Part shown: positions 1-10,100 of the stretch, in pieces | Position numbering within the stretch: position 1 is the stretch's first letter | Layout: each line of letters begins with the position of its first letter | Source of the DNA: Mycolicibacterium rhodesiae | Lineage (GTDB): Bacteria > Actinomycetota > Actinomycetes > Mycobacteriales > Mycobacteriaceae | Length of the DNA stretch: 64,000 bases | Assembly (NCBI RefSeq): GCF_002086695.1 | Contig: NZ_MVIH01000001.1 | Span: forward strand, 62,001 to 126,000 | Direction: 5' to 3' | Translations under genes and position numbers: made by a program | Notes under the pieces: model-generated | Seen by the model: the letters and a program-made list of their open reading frames with translations, nothing else | Database searches by the model: none | What the model was told of the DNA's origin: nothing

Positions 1-275
1 AAGAGGAAACCGGTCTCGACGTCGAGATCAGCGGACTCATCGGCGTCTACACCAATCCTCGCCACGTTATGGCCTACGCCGACGGTGAAGTCCGTCAACA
101 GTTCTCGCTGTGCTTCACCACCCGGCTGCTCGGTGGACAGTTGCGAGTCGACTCGGAAAGCACCGACATCGCCTGGACGTCACCAGGCGAACTTGCATCT
201 TTGGACGTCCACCCCTCGATGCGGCTGCGCATTCAGCACTACCTTCAACGCCGCGACAGCCCATACCTCGGGTAG
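1..275 (+). CDS. Nudix hydrolase, C-terminal part (5' end outside window)
   Basis: The reading frame is open from base 3 to a TAG at 273-275 and gives about 90 residues. It opens with EETGLDVEI, the end of a Nudix box (GX5EX7REUXEEXGU), whose two glutamates normally bind Mg2+. The rest (IGVYTNP, QFSLCFTTRLLGG, WTSPGEL) is the usual beta-rich C-terminal half of a Nudix fold. Nudix enzymes hydrolyse nucleoside diphosphates linked to another group; the substrate cannot be told from this fragment. The start and the first half of the box lie left of the window. Family confidence is high, specificity unknown. Confidence 0.85.
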   Translation, partial: EETGLDVEISGLIGVYTNPRHVMAYADGEVRQQFSLCFTTRLLGGQLRVDSESTDIAWTSPGELASLDVHPSMRLRIQHYLQRRDSPYLG

Positions 276-291
276 CCCGGCAAGGTCGTCT

Positions 292-831
292 CTAGCCGGC
301 GGAGGCACTAACTCGTGCTGCCGCCGCCAACAGGCTCGGCGCCGCCCGCTCGATCGCACGATGCACAGGATCCCCATCGGGGTAACGCGACAGGATCTCC
401 GTGACTCGATCTTCAGCTCGCACAGGCGAGCCCTGCGGGCCAGTGGTCAAGTCCGCGCACGTCAGCACGTCTAGTAACAACGACGGAGGTGCCGTGAACT
501 CGGCCAGCGCGTCTAAGAGGCCGCGCTCCCGCGCCTCGAACACCGCGCCCGTGTGATAGGCCACCAGCGAGACCACCACTGCGGGAAAGCCCTCGTCGCG
601 GACGAACACTGCGCCGTCGACGGGGTGGAAACCAGTCGATCGAACTGACGGCGCATAGCCAACATCGTGAAGCCACGCGGCAGCCACCACCGCGTCGGCA
701 TCCATGGCGCCCAAGCCGACGACCAATCGCTCCGCCGTCGCCGCGACTCCGCAGACATGGGCCCACCGATGCGGCAGATCGGCCAGTCGCTCCTCGGCGA
801 TCGCCCGTGCACGTGCCGCGTCCGTCACCAC
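292..831 (-). CDS. HD-domain metal-dependent phosphohydrolase-like protein
   Basis: 179 residues. An early His lies in LPHRWAHVCGV (about 20-30), the HD doublet is in AAWLHDVGYAP (about 51-61), and a later His is in VSLVAYHTGAVFEARERG. This spacing fits the HD superfamily of metal phosphohydrolases, often acting on nucleotides. The start is GTG at 831 or the adjacent GTG at 828; no ATG is better placed. It reads leftward, convergent with the Nudix fragment. A KstR-type palindrome lies about 160 bases upstream (989-1000), so it could be controlled by a KstR-like repressor. Substrate unknown. Confidence 0.8.
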   Translation of the reverse strand: MVTDAARARAIAEERLADLPHRWAHVCGVAATAERLVVGLGAMDADAVVAAAWLHDVGYAPSVRSTGFHPVDGAVFVRDEGFPAVVVSLVAYHTGAVFEARERGLLDALAEFTAPPSLLLDVLTCADLTTGPQGSPVRAEDRVTEILSRYPDGDPVHRAIERAAPSLLAAAARVSASAG

Positions 832-988
832 GATGCAAGTCTACGAATGTGCCCGACACAGCACCGACGCGATTTGGGCGAAAGATCCACGCCGCGGCGG
901 CTCCCGTCCGCTGGCGCTCCCGTCCGCCACCACGGACCGAAAAATGCCTATCGGATCGAGGCTGTGAGAACTTTCTCTACTGTTATCA

Positions 989-1000
989 AGAACAGGTTCT
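989..1000. promoter_or_regulatory. KstR-type operator candidate
   Basis: AGAACAGGTTCT has two perfect 5-bp inverted arms (AGAAC/GTTCT) around 2 bases, matching the core of the KstR box (TAGAACNNGTTCTA) used by the cholesterol-catabolism repressor. It sits upstream of the HD-domain gene and next to the stop codon of a broken KstR-like regulator. A weaker related element (GAGAACTTTCTC) lies just to the left at about 966-977. That it is used by a KstR homologue is inference. Confidence 0.45.
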
Positions 1001-1627
1001 CAGCCCACTTCGGGATCGCCATGAGTGGCGTCCACAAAGCGGTCGATGGCCCTATCGATTCGATCCCGAGCGACTTCACCCGATATTCGCCCACTGCTGA
1101 ACGCCGCCAAATTGGCAAGCCACACATCAGCGATCAGCCCCGCTAGTCGCTGGTCTCTGACCGTGGGCTCGCCGCCGCTCAAAGTCCTTGCCAGCAGACC
1201 TTCAATGACGTCGATCGCTTCATCGGTGGCTGCGGCGGCGGTGTGGTCGGCGAGGACGAAGGCGCGCGTCACCGCCTCGGTCAAGCGCGGGTCTTGGTTG
1301 CCATTCGGTGTGCAGGCAGTCGACGAGCAAGCGAAGGCGTTCGCGCGGTGTCGACGCGGTGACGGTCCAATCGCGGCTGTTTCCAAACTCTTGGAACTCG
1401 CGGGTCAACGCCGACACCAAGAGGTGGATCTTGGAGGGGAAGTACCGGTACAGCGTGCTGACGCCGATTCCGACCTGCGCGGCCACCGCGCGAACGTGCA
1501 CAGCCTCGTAACCGCCGCTAACTGCCAGCATCATCGCGGCATCTACTGCACTGTTACGGCGGTACGTGTCGACACCGCCAAGGTCGGCCGCCCTATCGGG
1601 GCGATGCTGCCTCAACTTCGAAGCCAT
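1000..1627 (-). pseudogene. KstR-like TetR regulator, frameshifted
   Basis: Two adjacent reading frames together make one complete KstR-like TetR regulator. The first part, from ATG at 1627, has a TetR HTH (RAVAAQVGIGVSTLYRYFPSK) and runs to about LLVDCLHTEWQ. The second part, in another frame, continues with DPRLTEAVTRAFVLAD and GLIADVWLANL, both typical of the KstR ligand-binding domain, and stops at 1000-1002. The change of frame falls near 1300-1312 and equals one extra base or two missing bases. The frame could also be opened at GTG 1663, but ATG 1627 is the better start. As read, the gene makes a truncated DNA-binding protein; a sequencing error cannot be excluded. Confidence 0.8.
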
Positions 1628-1643
1628 GCTGCCAACGCCACGC

Positions 1644-2171
1644 TCAGACGCTGTGATCACCAATTGGTTGGTGAAGCGCGCCGGCTAGCCGATCAAACAG
1701 GTCCTCGAATCCGCTCACGTCGCCGTGCGCAGCGAAATGATCGACACCCACCGTCACGAAGACTGCGCTGGCGGTGAACCGGGTGATGCCATCGTGACTG
1801 ACTCCCGTTCCGCTGACGTGAAGAGCACGTCCTTGGCGGCCGGTGATCTGGGCAGTAATCCTGTGCGGTTCGTGCAACGGGACAGGTCGCAGATACTCCA
1901 CTGTCAGACTGCGTGTCACCGCGGGCGTGCCGGCCACCCACAACGTGAAGCCCAGTACGTCGTCACAGGCTGTCGCTACTGCGCCGCCGTGCGCCAGTCC
2001 TGGGGCGCCGATATGGCGCTCATCGAACGTCACATCGCTGTAGACCTCGTCACCGTCGCGATAGACAACCAGCTGCAATCCATGCGAATTCGCGGGCCCG
2101 CACCCGGTACACGTCGAGGTATGCGGAGGCAGTAGATATGGCCCCGGATGTGCTGTGTCACCCATCGTCAT
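1644..2171 (-). CDS. PaaI-type hotdog thioesterase
   Basis: About 175 residues from ATG 2171 (or ATG 2165). The frame extends further upstream, but those residues are Arg-rich and unlike the family. Motifs are CTGCGPANSHGLQL, GAPGLAHGGAVATACDDVLG (hotdog helix with the catalytic Asp region) and TRSLTVEYLRPVPL. Such enzymes cleave acyl-CoA thioesters in the cytosol. It lies upstream of the KstR-like pseudogene on the same strand and may have been co-transcribed with it. The N-terminal CxxC-like pair (CTGC) occurs in many actinobacterial relatives. The acyl substrate is unknown. Confidence 0.85.
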   Translation of the reverse strand: MTMGDTAHPGPYLLPPHTSTCTGCGPANSHGLQLVVYRDGDEVYSDVTFDERHIGAPGLAHGGAVATACDDVLGFTLWVAGTPAVTRSLTVEYLRPVPLHEPHRITAQITGRQGRALHVSGTGVSHDGITRFTASAVFVTVGVDHFAAHGDVSGFEDLFDRLAGALHQPIGDHSV

Positions 2172-2346
2172 CCCCTTGTTTCGCACTGATTCGCGATATC
2201 GTCGGGCCCGCACCGCAACTGCAACGAGCCTTCGTTTGGCAGCTTCTGGACGCACCAAGACCCTCCCGCGTAGACACGACGGCCATGCCTACCGACCAGG
2301 GTGTTCTCCGTAACCGCGGACAAACCTACGAACAGTTTCGCTACGC

Positions 2347-2364
2347 TACTCTTGGTACCATACC
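2347..2364. promoter_or_regulatory. Possible operator upstream of TetR gene
   Basis: TACTCTTGGTACCATACC carries a central GGTACC palindrome. Read on the minus strand it agrees at 12 of 18 positions with the element found upstream of mmpL and the DUF6188 gene. It sits 56 bases before the TetR start at 2420, where an autoregulatory operator would be expected. The match is weak and only suggestive. Confidence 0.25.
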
Positions 2365-2419
2365 TTGACGCCTGCTGGAAACGCCGCCCGCAGGTCCCAT
2401 TTTCCGAAGGGACAACGCA

Positions 2420-3067
2420 GTGAGCACTCAACCGGCGGCATACGCAGACGACGATGATGACATCGACCCCCGCCGGATCAGGTCGCGTAACCGACTGCTC
2501 GACGCGGCGGCGGCACTCCTCACCACCGGGGGAATCGAAGCCGTCACGATCGACGCGGTGACCAAAGCCTCCAAGGTGGCTCGCACCACCCTCTATCGGC
2601 ATTTCGCAAGCTCATCACAGTTGCTGGCGGCCACATTCGAGCGCCTGCTGCCGCACGTCACTACACCGACACCCGACGAGGGGTCGCTGCGGCAGAGGCT
2701 GATTGAAATCCTCAGCCGGCAGGCCGCACTCTTTGCCGATGCCCCGATCCAGGTCACCACGCTGGCTTGGGTCGCCCTTGGGCCCACCGATCCTGCTGCT
2801 GACGGCACCGCAGATGAGGACAGCCCGGCTGGCAGCCTGCGTTCTAGGGTCGTCGAGCAATACCGCAAACCGTTCGACGAAATCCTGTCGAGCGACCAGG
2901 CTCGCGAAGAACTTGACGAATTCGACCTCGAATTGGCTGAGTGCCAGCTCGTCGGTCCGCTGGTCTTCGCACGCATGACCGGACTCTGCACCATCAGCCG
3001 TGACCAGTGCGTCCGCATCGTCGACGACTTTCTGGCCGCACACTCACGCACCCGAACCGAGGCGTGA
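2420..3067 (+). CDS. TetR/AcrR family regulator
   Basis: 215 residues. The acidic start (ADDDDDIDPRRIRSRNRLLDAAAALL) leads into a standard TetR HTH, AVTKASKVARTTLYRHFASSSQLLAATFE, at about 45-75; the remainder is an all-helical effector domain. ATG 2420 has GAAGGGA about 8 bases upstream. It is followed 224 bases downstream by an orphan mce gene on the same strand. A perfect palindrome at 3218-3233 between them makes it a good candidate for the repressor of that gene. Ligand unknown. Confidence 0.88.
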   Translation: MSTQPAAYADDDDDIDPRRIRSRNRLLDAAAALLTTGGIEAVTIDAVTKASKVARTTLYRHFASSSQLLAATFERLLPHVTTPTPDEGSLRQRLIEILSRQAALFADAPIQVTTLAWVALGPTDPAADGTADEDSPAGSLRSRVVEQYRKPFDEILSSDQAREELDEFDLELAECQLVGPLVFARMTGLCTISRDQCVRIVDDFLAAHSRTRTEA

Positions 3068-3217
3068 CGGCGAATTGGTAGGTGCGCCGGCGGTTCGCCT
3101 GCGGCTTGTCGTCGCTGGGACCGGGCGGCTCGCACTGGGCCTGGCTGAAACTTCCTGGTGACCCTGCGTCATCGCCATCCGCCAGCCGCGCTGAGAAAAC
3201 GCTACTAACAGTTTCAA

Positions 3218-3233
3218 AACGCTATGTAGCGTT
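3218..3233. promoter_or_regulatory. Palindromic operator before the mce gene
   Basis: AACGCTATGTAGCGTT has perfect 7-bp inverted arms around 2 bases. A partial copy of the half-site (AACGCTAC) lies 20 bases to the left at 3198-3205. A TATAGG/TACTAT -10-like element is at about 3238-3246, so a bound repressor would cover the -35/spacer region of the mce promoter. The upstream TetR gene is the obvious candidate binder; that link is inferred. Confidence 0.55.
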
Positions 3234-3291
3234 GTGCTACTATAGGTACACTTATGAGGTTCAGTCGACCACGATCCAGTGAGCCCGTCAT

Positions 3292-4551
3292 ATGAAAACC
3301 CCTGTCCGCGTGAGTCGTTCGTCGAATCGCGCCGCTGTTGGTCGCACGCTGAATCACTGGCGGCACCATCCACCGTTACGAACGGCCGGGACCGTGGCGC
3401 TGGCCCTGGTCGTAGTAGTGGTATCGACGGTCTACCTGCAATTTCACGGTGAGTTCACTCCGGCCATGCACTTGACCCTGGTGTCGGATCGCGCTGGGCT
3501 GGTCATGGAGCCCGGGGCAAAAGTGACCTACAACGGCGTCGAAATCGGCCGGGTCGCCGCGGTGCGCGCGATCCAGCAAGATGACACCACCAAGGCGAAA
3601 CTGTCCCTGGACGTCGCTCCAAAGTACATCGAGCTGATCCCGGCCAACGTGACCGCCGAGATCAAGGCCAGCACGGTATTCGGCAACAAGTATGTAGCCT
3701 TCCGTAGCCCGTCGAGACCGGCATCTGCGCGCGTGTCGAGCTCGCAGGTGATCGACGTCTCGCACGTGACGACCGAATTCAACACCCTGTTCGAAACCTT
3801 GATGTCGATCGCGCAGAAAGTCGATCCCGTCAAACTCAACCTGACTCTTGCGGCCACCGCCGAGGCACTGGACGGGCACGGCCTCGACTTCGGCCGATCA
3901 ATCATCGCGGGCAATGCTGTCCTCGACGACATCAACCCTGAAATGCCGCAGATCCGCGAAGACATCAAACGCCTTACCGACCTCGCCGACGTCTATGCCC
4001 AATCCTCACCCGATTTCTGGAAATTCCTCAACAATGCAGCGACCACGGCAGGCACCGTCAATGAGCAGCGAGCCGATCTCGATGCGGCGCTGCTGGCTGC
4101 CGCGGGCTTCGGCAACGCTGGCGCTGACATCGTGGGGCGGGGAAGTCCCTACCTGGTGCGAGGTCTGGCTGACCTGGTGACGACCACCGGCACCTTGAAC
4201 ACCTACAGTCCCGAATTCCTGTGCAGCATAAGAAATTATGCTGCGATCCTGCCGCAGACTGTTGAATCCGCAGGCGGCAACGGCTACTCGATCGACTTCC
4301 GTATCGGGCTCACCGGTGCGCCGAATCCGTACGTCTATCCGGATAACCTGCCCCGTTCCAATGCGCGAGGCGGCCCGGGCGGCGCCCCTGGATGTTGGCA
4401 GACAGTCACCAAGGATTTCTGGCCCGCCCCTTACCTGGTAGCCGACACCGGCGCATCACTGGCTCCCTACAACCACCTCGAACTCGGGCAGCCATTGCTT
4501 ACCGAATATGTGTGGGGACGCCAGGTCGGTGAAAACACCATCAATCCCTAG
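3292..4551 (+). CDS. Orphan MceA-type MCE family protein
   Basis: 419 residues, the usual length for MceA. One membrane segment at about 30-50 (TVALALVVVVVSTVYL) is followed by the MlaD/MCE domain with LVSDRAGLVMEPGAKVTYNGVEIGRV (about 60-85). A long helical region and a C-terminal domain (FLCSIRNYAAILP, NPYVYPDNLPRSNARGGPG) follow, as in Mce1A. MCE proteins form a periplasmic tunnel that feeds lipids to YrbE permeases. Here there are no yrbE or other mceB-F genes: TetR lies upstream and a convergent P450 downstream. It is therefore an orphan or relic, perhaps working with an Mce complex encoded elsewhere. Confidence 0.9.
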   Translation: MKTPVRVSRSSNRAAVGRTLNHWRHHPPLRTAGTVALALVVVVVSTVYLQFHGEFTPAMHLTLVSDRAGLVMEPGAKVTYNGVEIGRVAAVRAIQQDDTTKAKLSLDVAPKYIELIPANVTAEIKASTVFGNKYVAFRSPSRPASARVSSSQVIDVSHVTTEFNTLFETLMSIAQKVDPVKLNLTLAATAEALDGHGLDFGRSIIAGNAVLDDINPEMPQIREDIKRLTDLADVYAQSSPDFWKFLNNAATTAGTVNEQRADLDAALLAAAGFGNAGADIVGRGSPYLVRGLADLVTTTGTLNTYSPEFLCSIRNYAAILPQTVESAGGNGYSIDFRIGLTGAPNPYVYPDNLPRSNARGGPGGAPGCWQTVTKDFWPAPYLVADTGASLAPYNHLELGQPLLTEYVWGRQVGENTINP

Positions 4552-4678
4552 GACGAGCAGGCCTGCGGACCCACCGGTCCACGACTACGTCGAAGCGGCG
4601 CTCAGCGGCCTCGATACATAGAATCGTCATATTCCGATGGAACTGGGAGACAGCGACATTGGGGCGGCATGCAGTCGC

Positions 4679-6001
4679 TCAGGAAGCGCTTCCTCGCCGG
4701 ACGCGTAAGGGAATCGAAACAGGTCCTCGCAGTGAAGGATTGGTACCCCAGCGCACGGGTCCAGCAAGCTCCAGGCCGTCGAGTTCGTCCAGCAGATGGT
4801 CCACCGCTGTGATCACTTCGAGTCGTGCGAGATGAGCGCCCAGACAAAAGTGAAGTCCATGGCCGAATGCCAGGTGCCCGGTCGTGTCGCGATGAGGGTC
4901 GAACCGATCGGGGTCGCTGAACTTCGCCGGGTCTCGGTTCGCCGAGGCATAGAAGAGCAACGCCTTTGCGCCCTTAGGGATTACCGTGTCGCCGATCCGA
5001 TAGGGCGCGGTAGCGGTTCTGGTGACCCACTGCACCGGCGAGCCCCAACGCGCGGTCTCCTCGACCGCCGGGCGAAGCAGGCTGCGGTCGGCTTTCAACG
5101 TCAGGAAGAACTCGCGGTCCTCGGCGAGCCTGACGAGCAGCATGCCCAACAGGTTTGTAGTGGTCTCGTTGCCGGCGACCAGAAGGATGAGCGCGTAGAA
5201 GAAAGCTTCCTGATCGCTGAGCTCGCCGGATTCTTTGGCTGCCTGCAACCAACCCAAGAGATCGTCTGCCGACGTGCTGGACCGCCGGCCCATCTCGACG
5301 TCTATGAAGCTGCGCATCTGCACGTAGGACTGAAGTAGCGAACCGACGTATCGCATGACCTCGTGCACCGACCGCGGTCCGAATAGTCTCGCGAACTTGT
5401 TGGATACGGTGCGAAAGGCCGGCCACTGAGGATGGGGAATACCCAAGATTGTGGCAATGACGTTGATGGGCATGGGGATCGTCAGCGCCGCGACCATGTC
5501 AATGACGTCGCCGTCTCGCAGTGGCCTGATCGCCTCATCGGACAACGCGCGAATATCTGTGGCCAGAGTCTGTACCGAACGCTTGCTGAACATGGGCGCG
5601 GTCAGATGCCGCAGGCGGGTGTGATCGGGTGGGTCTGTGGTGAGTACAGCACTGGTGACAAACGACCGCAGCATGATGCCGTCCCTCGACGAGAACACCT
5701 CATTGTTGCGAACGGCCTTGTGCACGTCCTCGTAGCGCCCCATCATCCAGACGCCGAGCCGCTCGTTGACGACCACCGGATGCTCACGAATGCGCAGCAG
5801 CTCGGGATAGGGGTCGGCGATGTTCTCGGCGAGCGTCGGATCGAATGTGGTTCGTGGCACCGACTTCGGCGCCGATGCAGTGCGTGGGCGCCGTAGATCG
5901 CGGTAAGCCCCTGTCGCAACCGGACGCCACAGATCAGTGACGGAGCTGCGAGTTGCAGAAAGCACCGCGCGTGGTGGGGGCCGTAGAAGATCCGTCGACA
6001 T
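4679..6001 (-). CDS. Cytochrome P450 monooxygenase
   Basis: 440 residues with all P450 landmarks: I-helix oxygen-binding LLVAGNETTTNLL, ExxR in EETARW, and haem loop FGHGLHFCLGAHLARLE with the thiolate Cys near residue 387. There is no membrane anchor; the roughly 40-residue basic N-terminal extension before PRTTFDPTLAENIADPYP is longer than in many bacterial P450s. The ATG at 5999-6001 faces a divergent AraC regulator, which probably controls it. Electrons would come from ferredoxin/reductase genes not seen here. Substrate unknown; sterol or fatty acid derivatives are plausible given the lipid-related neighbours. Confidence 0.93.
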   Translation of the reverse strand: MSTDLLRPPPRAVLSATRSSVTDLWRPVATGAYRDLRRPRTASAPKSVPRTTFDPTLAENIADPYPELLRIREHPVVVNERLGVWMMGRYEDVHKAVRNNEVFSSRDGIMLRSFVTSAVLTTDPPDHTRLRHLTAPMFSKRSVQTLATDIRALSDEAIRPLRDGDVIDMVAALTIPMPINVIATILGIPHPQWPAFRTVSNKFARLFGPRSVHEVMRYVGSLLQSYVQMRSFIDVEMGRRSSTSADDLLGWLQAAKESGELSDQEAFFYALILLVAGNETTTNLLGMLLVRLAEDREFFLTLKADRSLLRPAVEETARWGSPVQWVTRTATAPYRIGDTVIPKGAKALLFYASANRDPAKFSDPDRFDPHRDTTGHLAFGHGLHFCLGAHLARLEVITAVDHLLDELDGLELAGPVRWGTNPSLRGPVSIPLRVRRGSAS

Positions 6002-6073
6002 AACATGACGTTAGGCCGGTCGCAATGGCTCGATAATGACAGAATCAGACAGACATTTGATATTTTCAGACAC

Positions 6074-7120
6074 ATGCCTAGTCCGATGGCCCCGGTGTGG
6101 GACGTGGCGCGCTCCTCGGCGCCGGGTCGACACATCTTGGAGACCGCGGTACACCACGGCCTCAATCCTGAAATCTGTTTGTCTGGAACAGGACTCACGT
6201 CGCAGGGGTTGAGGGACCCGACCAGCGAGATGCATGCGAGTCAGGAACTGACGATGATTCGCAACCTGATCGGCCGACTCGGCGATCAACCGGGACTGGG
6301 TACGGAAACCGGTGCGCGCTACACCTTCGCCGACATGGGCATTCTGGGTTATGCACTGATTTCGAGTCCAACCGTTGGGGACGCGATAGACGTCGCCTGC
6401 CGGTACGCCGCACTCAGTACCGTCTACCTGAGTCTGGCCGCACCAGAACTCAACAACACCGAAGCGGTCATCGGTCTTGATAACGCCCAGGTTCCTCCCG
6501 ATGTGCGGAGGTTTCTGCTCGAACGCGATTTTGCAATGTTCCTGCAGATCTTGCCGCCGCTCATGCGTGGCGTTGACGCGCCGATCGCGATGCGACTGGA
6601 GGTGGCGGATCTGCAGCTGCCGGCAAGTCTGGTGGAGATCGACAACGTGACGGTCACTGTGGAGAACGCGGTGCGCAACGCCCTGATTGTCCCCGCTGAT
6701 CTGGTGAGCCAACCGATGCCCGCGCCAGATCCCCAGACTGCGGCGATCTGTATCCGCCAGTGCGAGGAGTTATTGAACCGTCGACGAACCCGTCGTGGCA
6801 TATCAGCCTGGGTGCGGATGCGGATGATCCAAGATTCGACCCAGATCCCATCCATGGCGACCATCGCGAGGGAACTCTGCATCACCGATCGCACGTTGCA
6901 CCGTCACTTGGCGGGAGAGGGAACCAGCTACCGCGCACTCGCAGACGAGGTTCGCGCAGCGCTGGCCGCCGAGCTGTTGAGTTCGGGACTCACTGTCGAG
7001 GAAACTGCACGCCGACTTGGCTATTCGGAGACGGCCGCATTCACTCGAGCCCATATTCGGTGGAATGGGCGCCCACCCAGTGAGTCCAAGCGCCGTGGGC
7101 GGTCAACGGCTCAAACGTGA
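6074..7120 (+). CDS. AraC family regulator (arabinose-binding-like N-domain)
   Basis: 348 residues from ATG 6074. An in-frame start at 6005 exists but would put the AT-rich promoter-like stretch 6035-6070 inside the gene. The N-terminal half (ETAVHHGLNPEICLSGTGLTSQGL, YTFADMGILGYALISSPTVGDAI) is the Arabinose_bd domain of AraC regulators that sense small ligands. The C-terminal 100 residues hold two HTH motifs (MATIARELCITDRTLHRHL and VEETARRLGYSETAAFTRAHIRWNG). It is divergent from the P450 gene with a 72-bp shared promoter region, so it is the likely activator of that gene. It is convergent with mmpL. Confidence 0.9.
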   Translation: MPSPMAPVWDVARSSAPGRHILETAVHHGLNPEICLSGTGLTSQGLRDPTSEMHASQELTMIRNLIGRLGDQPGLGTETGARYTFADMGILGYALISSPTVGDAIDVACRYAALSTVYLSLAAPELNNTEAVIGLDNAQVPPDVRRFLLERDFAMFLQILPPLMRGVDAPIAMRLEVADLQLPASLVEIDNVTVTVENAVRNALIVPADLVSQPMPAPDPQTAAICIRQCEELLNRRRTRRGISAWVRMRMIQDSTQIPSMATIARELCITDRTLHRHLAGEGTSYRALADEVRAALAAELLSSGLTVEETARRLGYSETAAFTRAHIRWNGRPPSESKRRGRSTAQT

Positions 7121-7140
7121 TGTGAGGGCAAGCTGCATGC

Positions 7141-10100
7141 TCACGCGCCGACGTCGACTGTCGGGCGGTATCGCGACGGTGCCGCAGTCCTTGGTCTAGT
7201 GGCGAGACGTTGTGGCCACCAGCTCCGTTCGCGCAGCAAAGTAGCGATGGCGGGTACGGTCAGCGTCCGGACCAGGAAAGTATCCAACAGCAGTCCGCAG
7301 CCAATGATGAGGCCGGTCTCGATCATGATCGCGACCGAGCCGATCATCAAGCCGAACATGCTCGCGGCGAAGATCAGGCCGGCGGAGGTGATGACCGAGC
7401 CTGTGGTGGCGACCGTCCGTAGAACGCCGATACGCAGATTGCTGCCGCTCTCCTCCCGCAGTCGCGATACCAGTAACATGTTGTAGTCGGCACCGACTGC
7501 CACCAGAATGATGAAGGCTAATAGCGGTACAGGCCAGGCGATTTCATGACCGAGTATCCATTGGAAAACGATGACTCCGATGCCGAGTGAGGCGAGGTAG
7601 TTCAGCACCACGGTGCCAAGGAGATACAGCGGTGCCACGAGCGCGCGCAGTAGCACCACCAGGATGAGTCCAACGATGACCAGGGTGGCGATGGCAAGTT
7701 GGATGAAGTCGGACGAGAGCAGACGCTGGATATCAGAATTGACCGCGGGGAAGCCGGCGACAGAGATCGTGGCGTTCGCCAGCGAGGTGTTCGGCCTGGC
7801 TCCATCGGCGACTTGGGTCATCTGGCGGGCAAGGTCCATCGCTTCGACGCTGTAGGGATCGTTGCTGGTCTCCACTGCGAATCGCGCCGTTTTCCCATCG
7901 GGTGACAGGAACTGCTTTGCGACGTCGGCGAATTGGCGGTTCGCAAAGGCGTCTGCGGGCAGGTAGAAGCCGGACGCGGCATCCGAACCCGCGGACGCGC
8001 GAGACGAGTTCTGAAGCTGGGTGGCGATTTGGCTCATACCGGATAGCATCTCAATATTGCTGTCCGCCAGCGTCTTTACCCCATCGGCCAGCGCGCGGGA
8101 ACCGGAGGCGAGCTGGCTGATGCCGTCTTGTAGCCGGGTGATGTTGGCCGCGAGATCGGCGGGCTTTCCCAGCGCGCCGAATGCCTTGTTCATGGCATTG
8201 ACGGCAGTCTGAACGTCGGCGATGGTGCCGGTTACGGTGGCGTTGGTGGCGGGGTCGTAGCGGTCACCCAGCGCGGCGACCTGGGAGAAGAATCCGTTGT
8301 TTCTCAGAGCAACCAGGATCTGGACCTGGTCGCGGATTTGAGCGCATTGGGGAGTTGTGACGCACCAGGGTGACCCATTGAGCAGGTCGACGAGCGGGTT
8401 CAGGGTGTCGATGGCGCCTTGTGTGCGTTCGGCCAGCGGGCGGATGCCTGGGCCGGCTTGTATTGCGTTGTCGATACTGGGGCTGGTCGCTGAGAGTTGG
8501 TGCAGAAGTGGGGCAAACCGTTGGAAGTCCTGGCCGGCGGACTGTGCTTGGGTGAGCACTGGGCCTAATGGTTTCAGTGCGGTCCGTACAGATGTGTCGA
8601 GCTGCGCGAGTCCGTTGGCCAGTTGGTTGGCTCCATCGGTGAGCTTGGCGAGGTCATCGCGGCGGGAATTGCCATCGGCGACGGCACCGGCCATCTTGTC
8701 GCCGATTTGCCTGTTCTGCCACGATAATTGCGCTTGGTCAAGGCGGGTGCCTGCCGGACGGGTGACTCCGGATATCTTGACCACGCCGGGGATCTGGGAG
8801 ATGCGCGATGCCATTTCGTCGAGGTCGGCCAGCCCTTTCCCGGTGCGCATGTCGACGGGGTTTTCGACCACTAGGAACTCGGTGATGACGACGTCTTTGC
8901 GAAAGTGTCGGTCGAGGAGCTGGTAGCCCTCATTGCTAGCCGTGGTGGGAGGTTGTCCTTTTCGGTCGTCGTAGCTGATCTTCATCGTGGCAGCTGCACC
9001 GGAAAGAGCCAGGAGGATCATCAAGCTAGCAACGAGCAACGGCCGAGGGTGACGCACGACCGCCACAGCGACGCTGTTCCAGTACCGGCGGGTGCGGTCG
9101 GGCTTGGGTTCACCGATACCGCGTCGGGCCGCCAACGCCAACACTGGCGGCAACAGTGTCACCGTAGCCAGGAAGCCCACAAGTACGGCAACCGCGCACG
9201 CTGGTCCCAATCCGGCGAACACGCTCAGCGTGGCGAAGACCATGGCCAGAAAAGCCAGGGCGACAGTAGCTGCCGACGCGAAGATCACTCGTCCGATGCT
9301 GGCCGTCGCGTGAATGACAGCGAGATCGGCAGGGGTACCGGCGCGCCGCTGTTCGTGGTACCGGCTGATCAAAAAGACTGTGTAATCGGTTCCTGCGCCG
9401 AGAAGGATCGCGGTCATGAATGCCACGGTGAACTGCGAAACCGGCATGCCCAGCTGCCCGAATGCGGACAAGACACCACGGCCGACGGCCAGACTCAGCC
9501 CGATGACTAGCAAGGGCAATAACGCGGTAAACAACGACCGGTAGACCATCAGCAGGATCAACGCGATCAACCCGGCCGTTGCGATCGAGATGAACAGCAA
9601 ATCGTGTTCGGCAGAAGCGATTTGGTCACTGAAGGTTGCCGGGGGACCGGTCACGCGGACGGTGATGTCCGACCCGTCGAAGGCGCGTTGGGCGGTGGCG
9701 CGGACTGCCTGCACCGATTCCGCTGCAGTGGGATCACCCAGAGTCCCGGCCACCCCCACCGGTAGGAACCACGCTTTGCCGTCTGCGCTGACGGCTTGTG
9801 CCTTCATCACGGGATCGGCCAGCAAGTCCTGCACCAGCAGCACGTGGGCGTGATCGGCTCGAAGGCGCTCGACGAGCCTCGAGTATCGATCCCGCGCCTG
9901 CTGCGTCAGCCCAGCGGGGCTTTCCATGGCGACGAACAGCATCGTCTTCGACCCTTGCTCGCCGAACGCAGCGCTCATGCGGTCAACAGTCTGAAATGAC
10001 GGCACGTCCCGGGGAATGAGGTCGACCGACTGTCGCCGCACAACGGTTTCGAGCTGTGGGAACAACAGCGCTAGCACCACTGCAATGGCGAGCCACCCAC

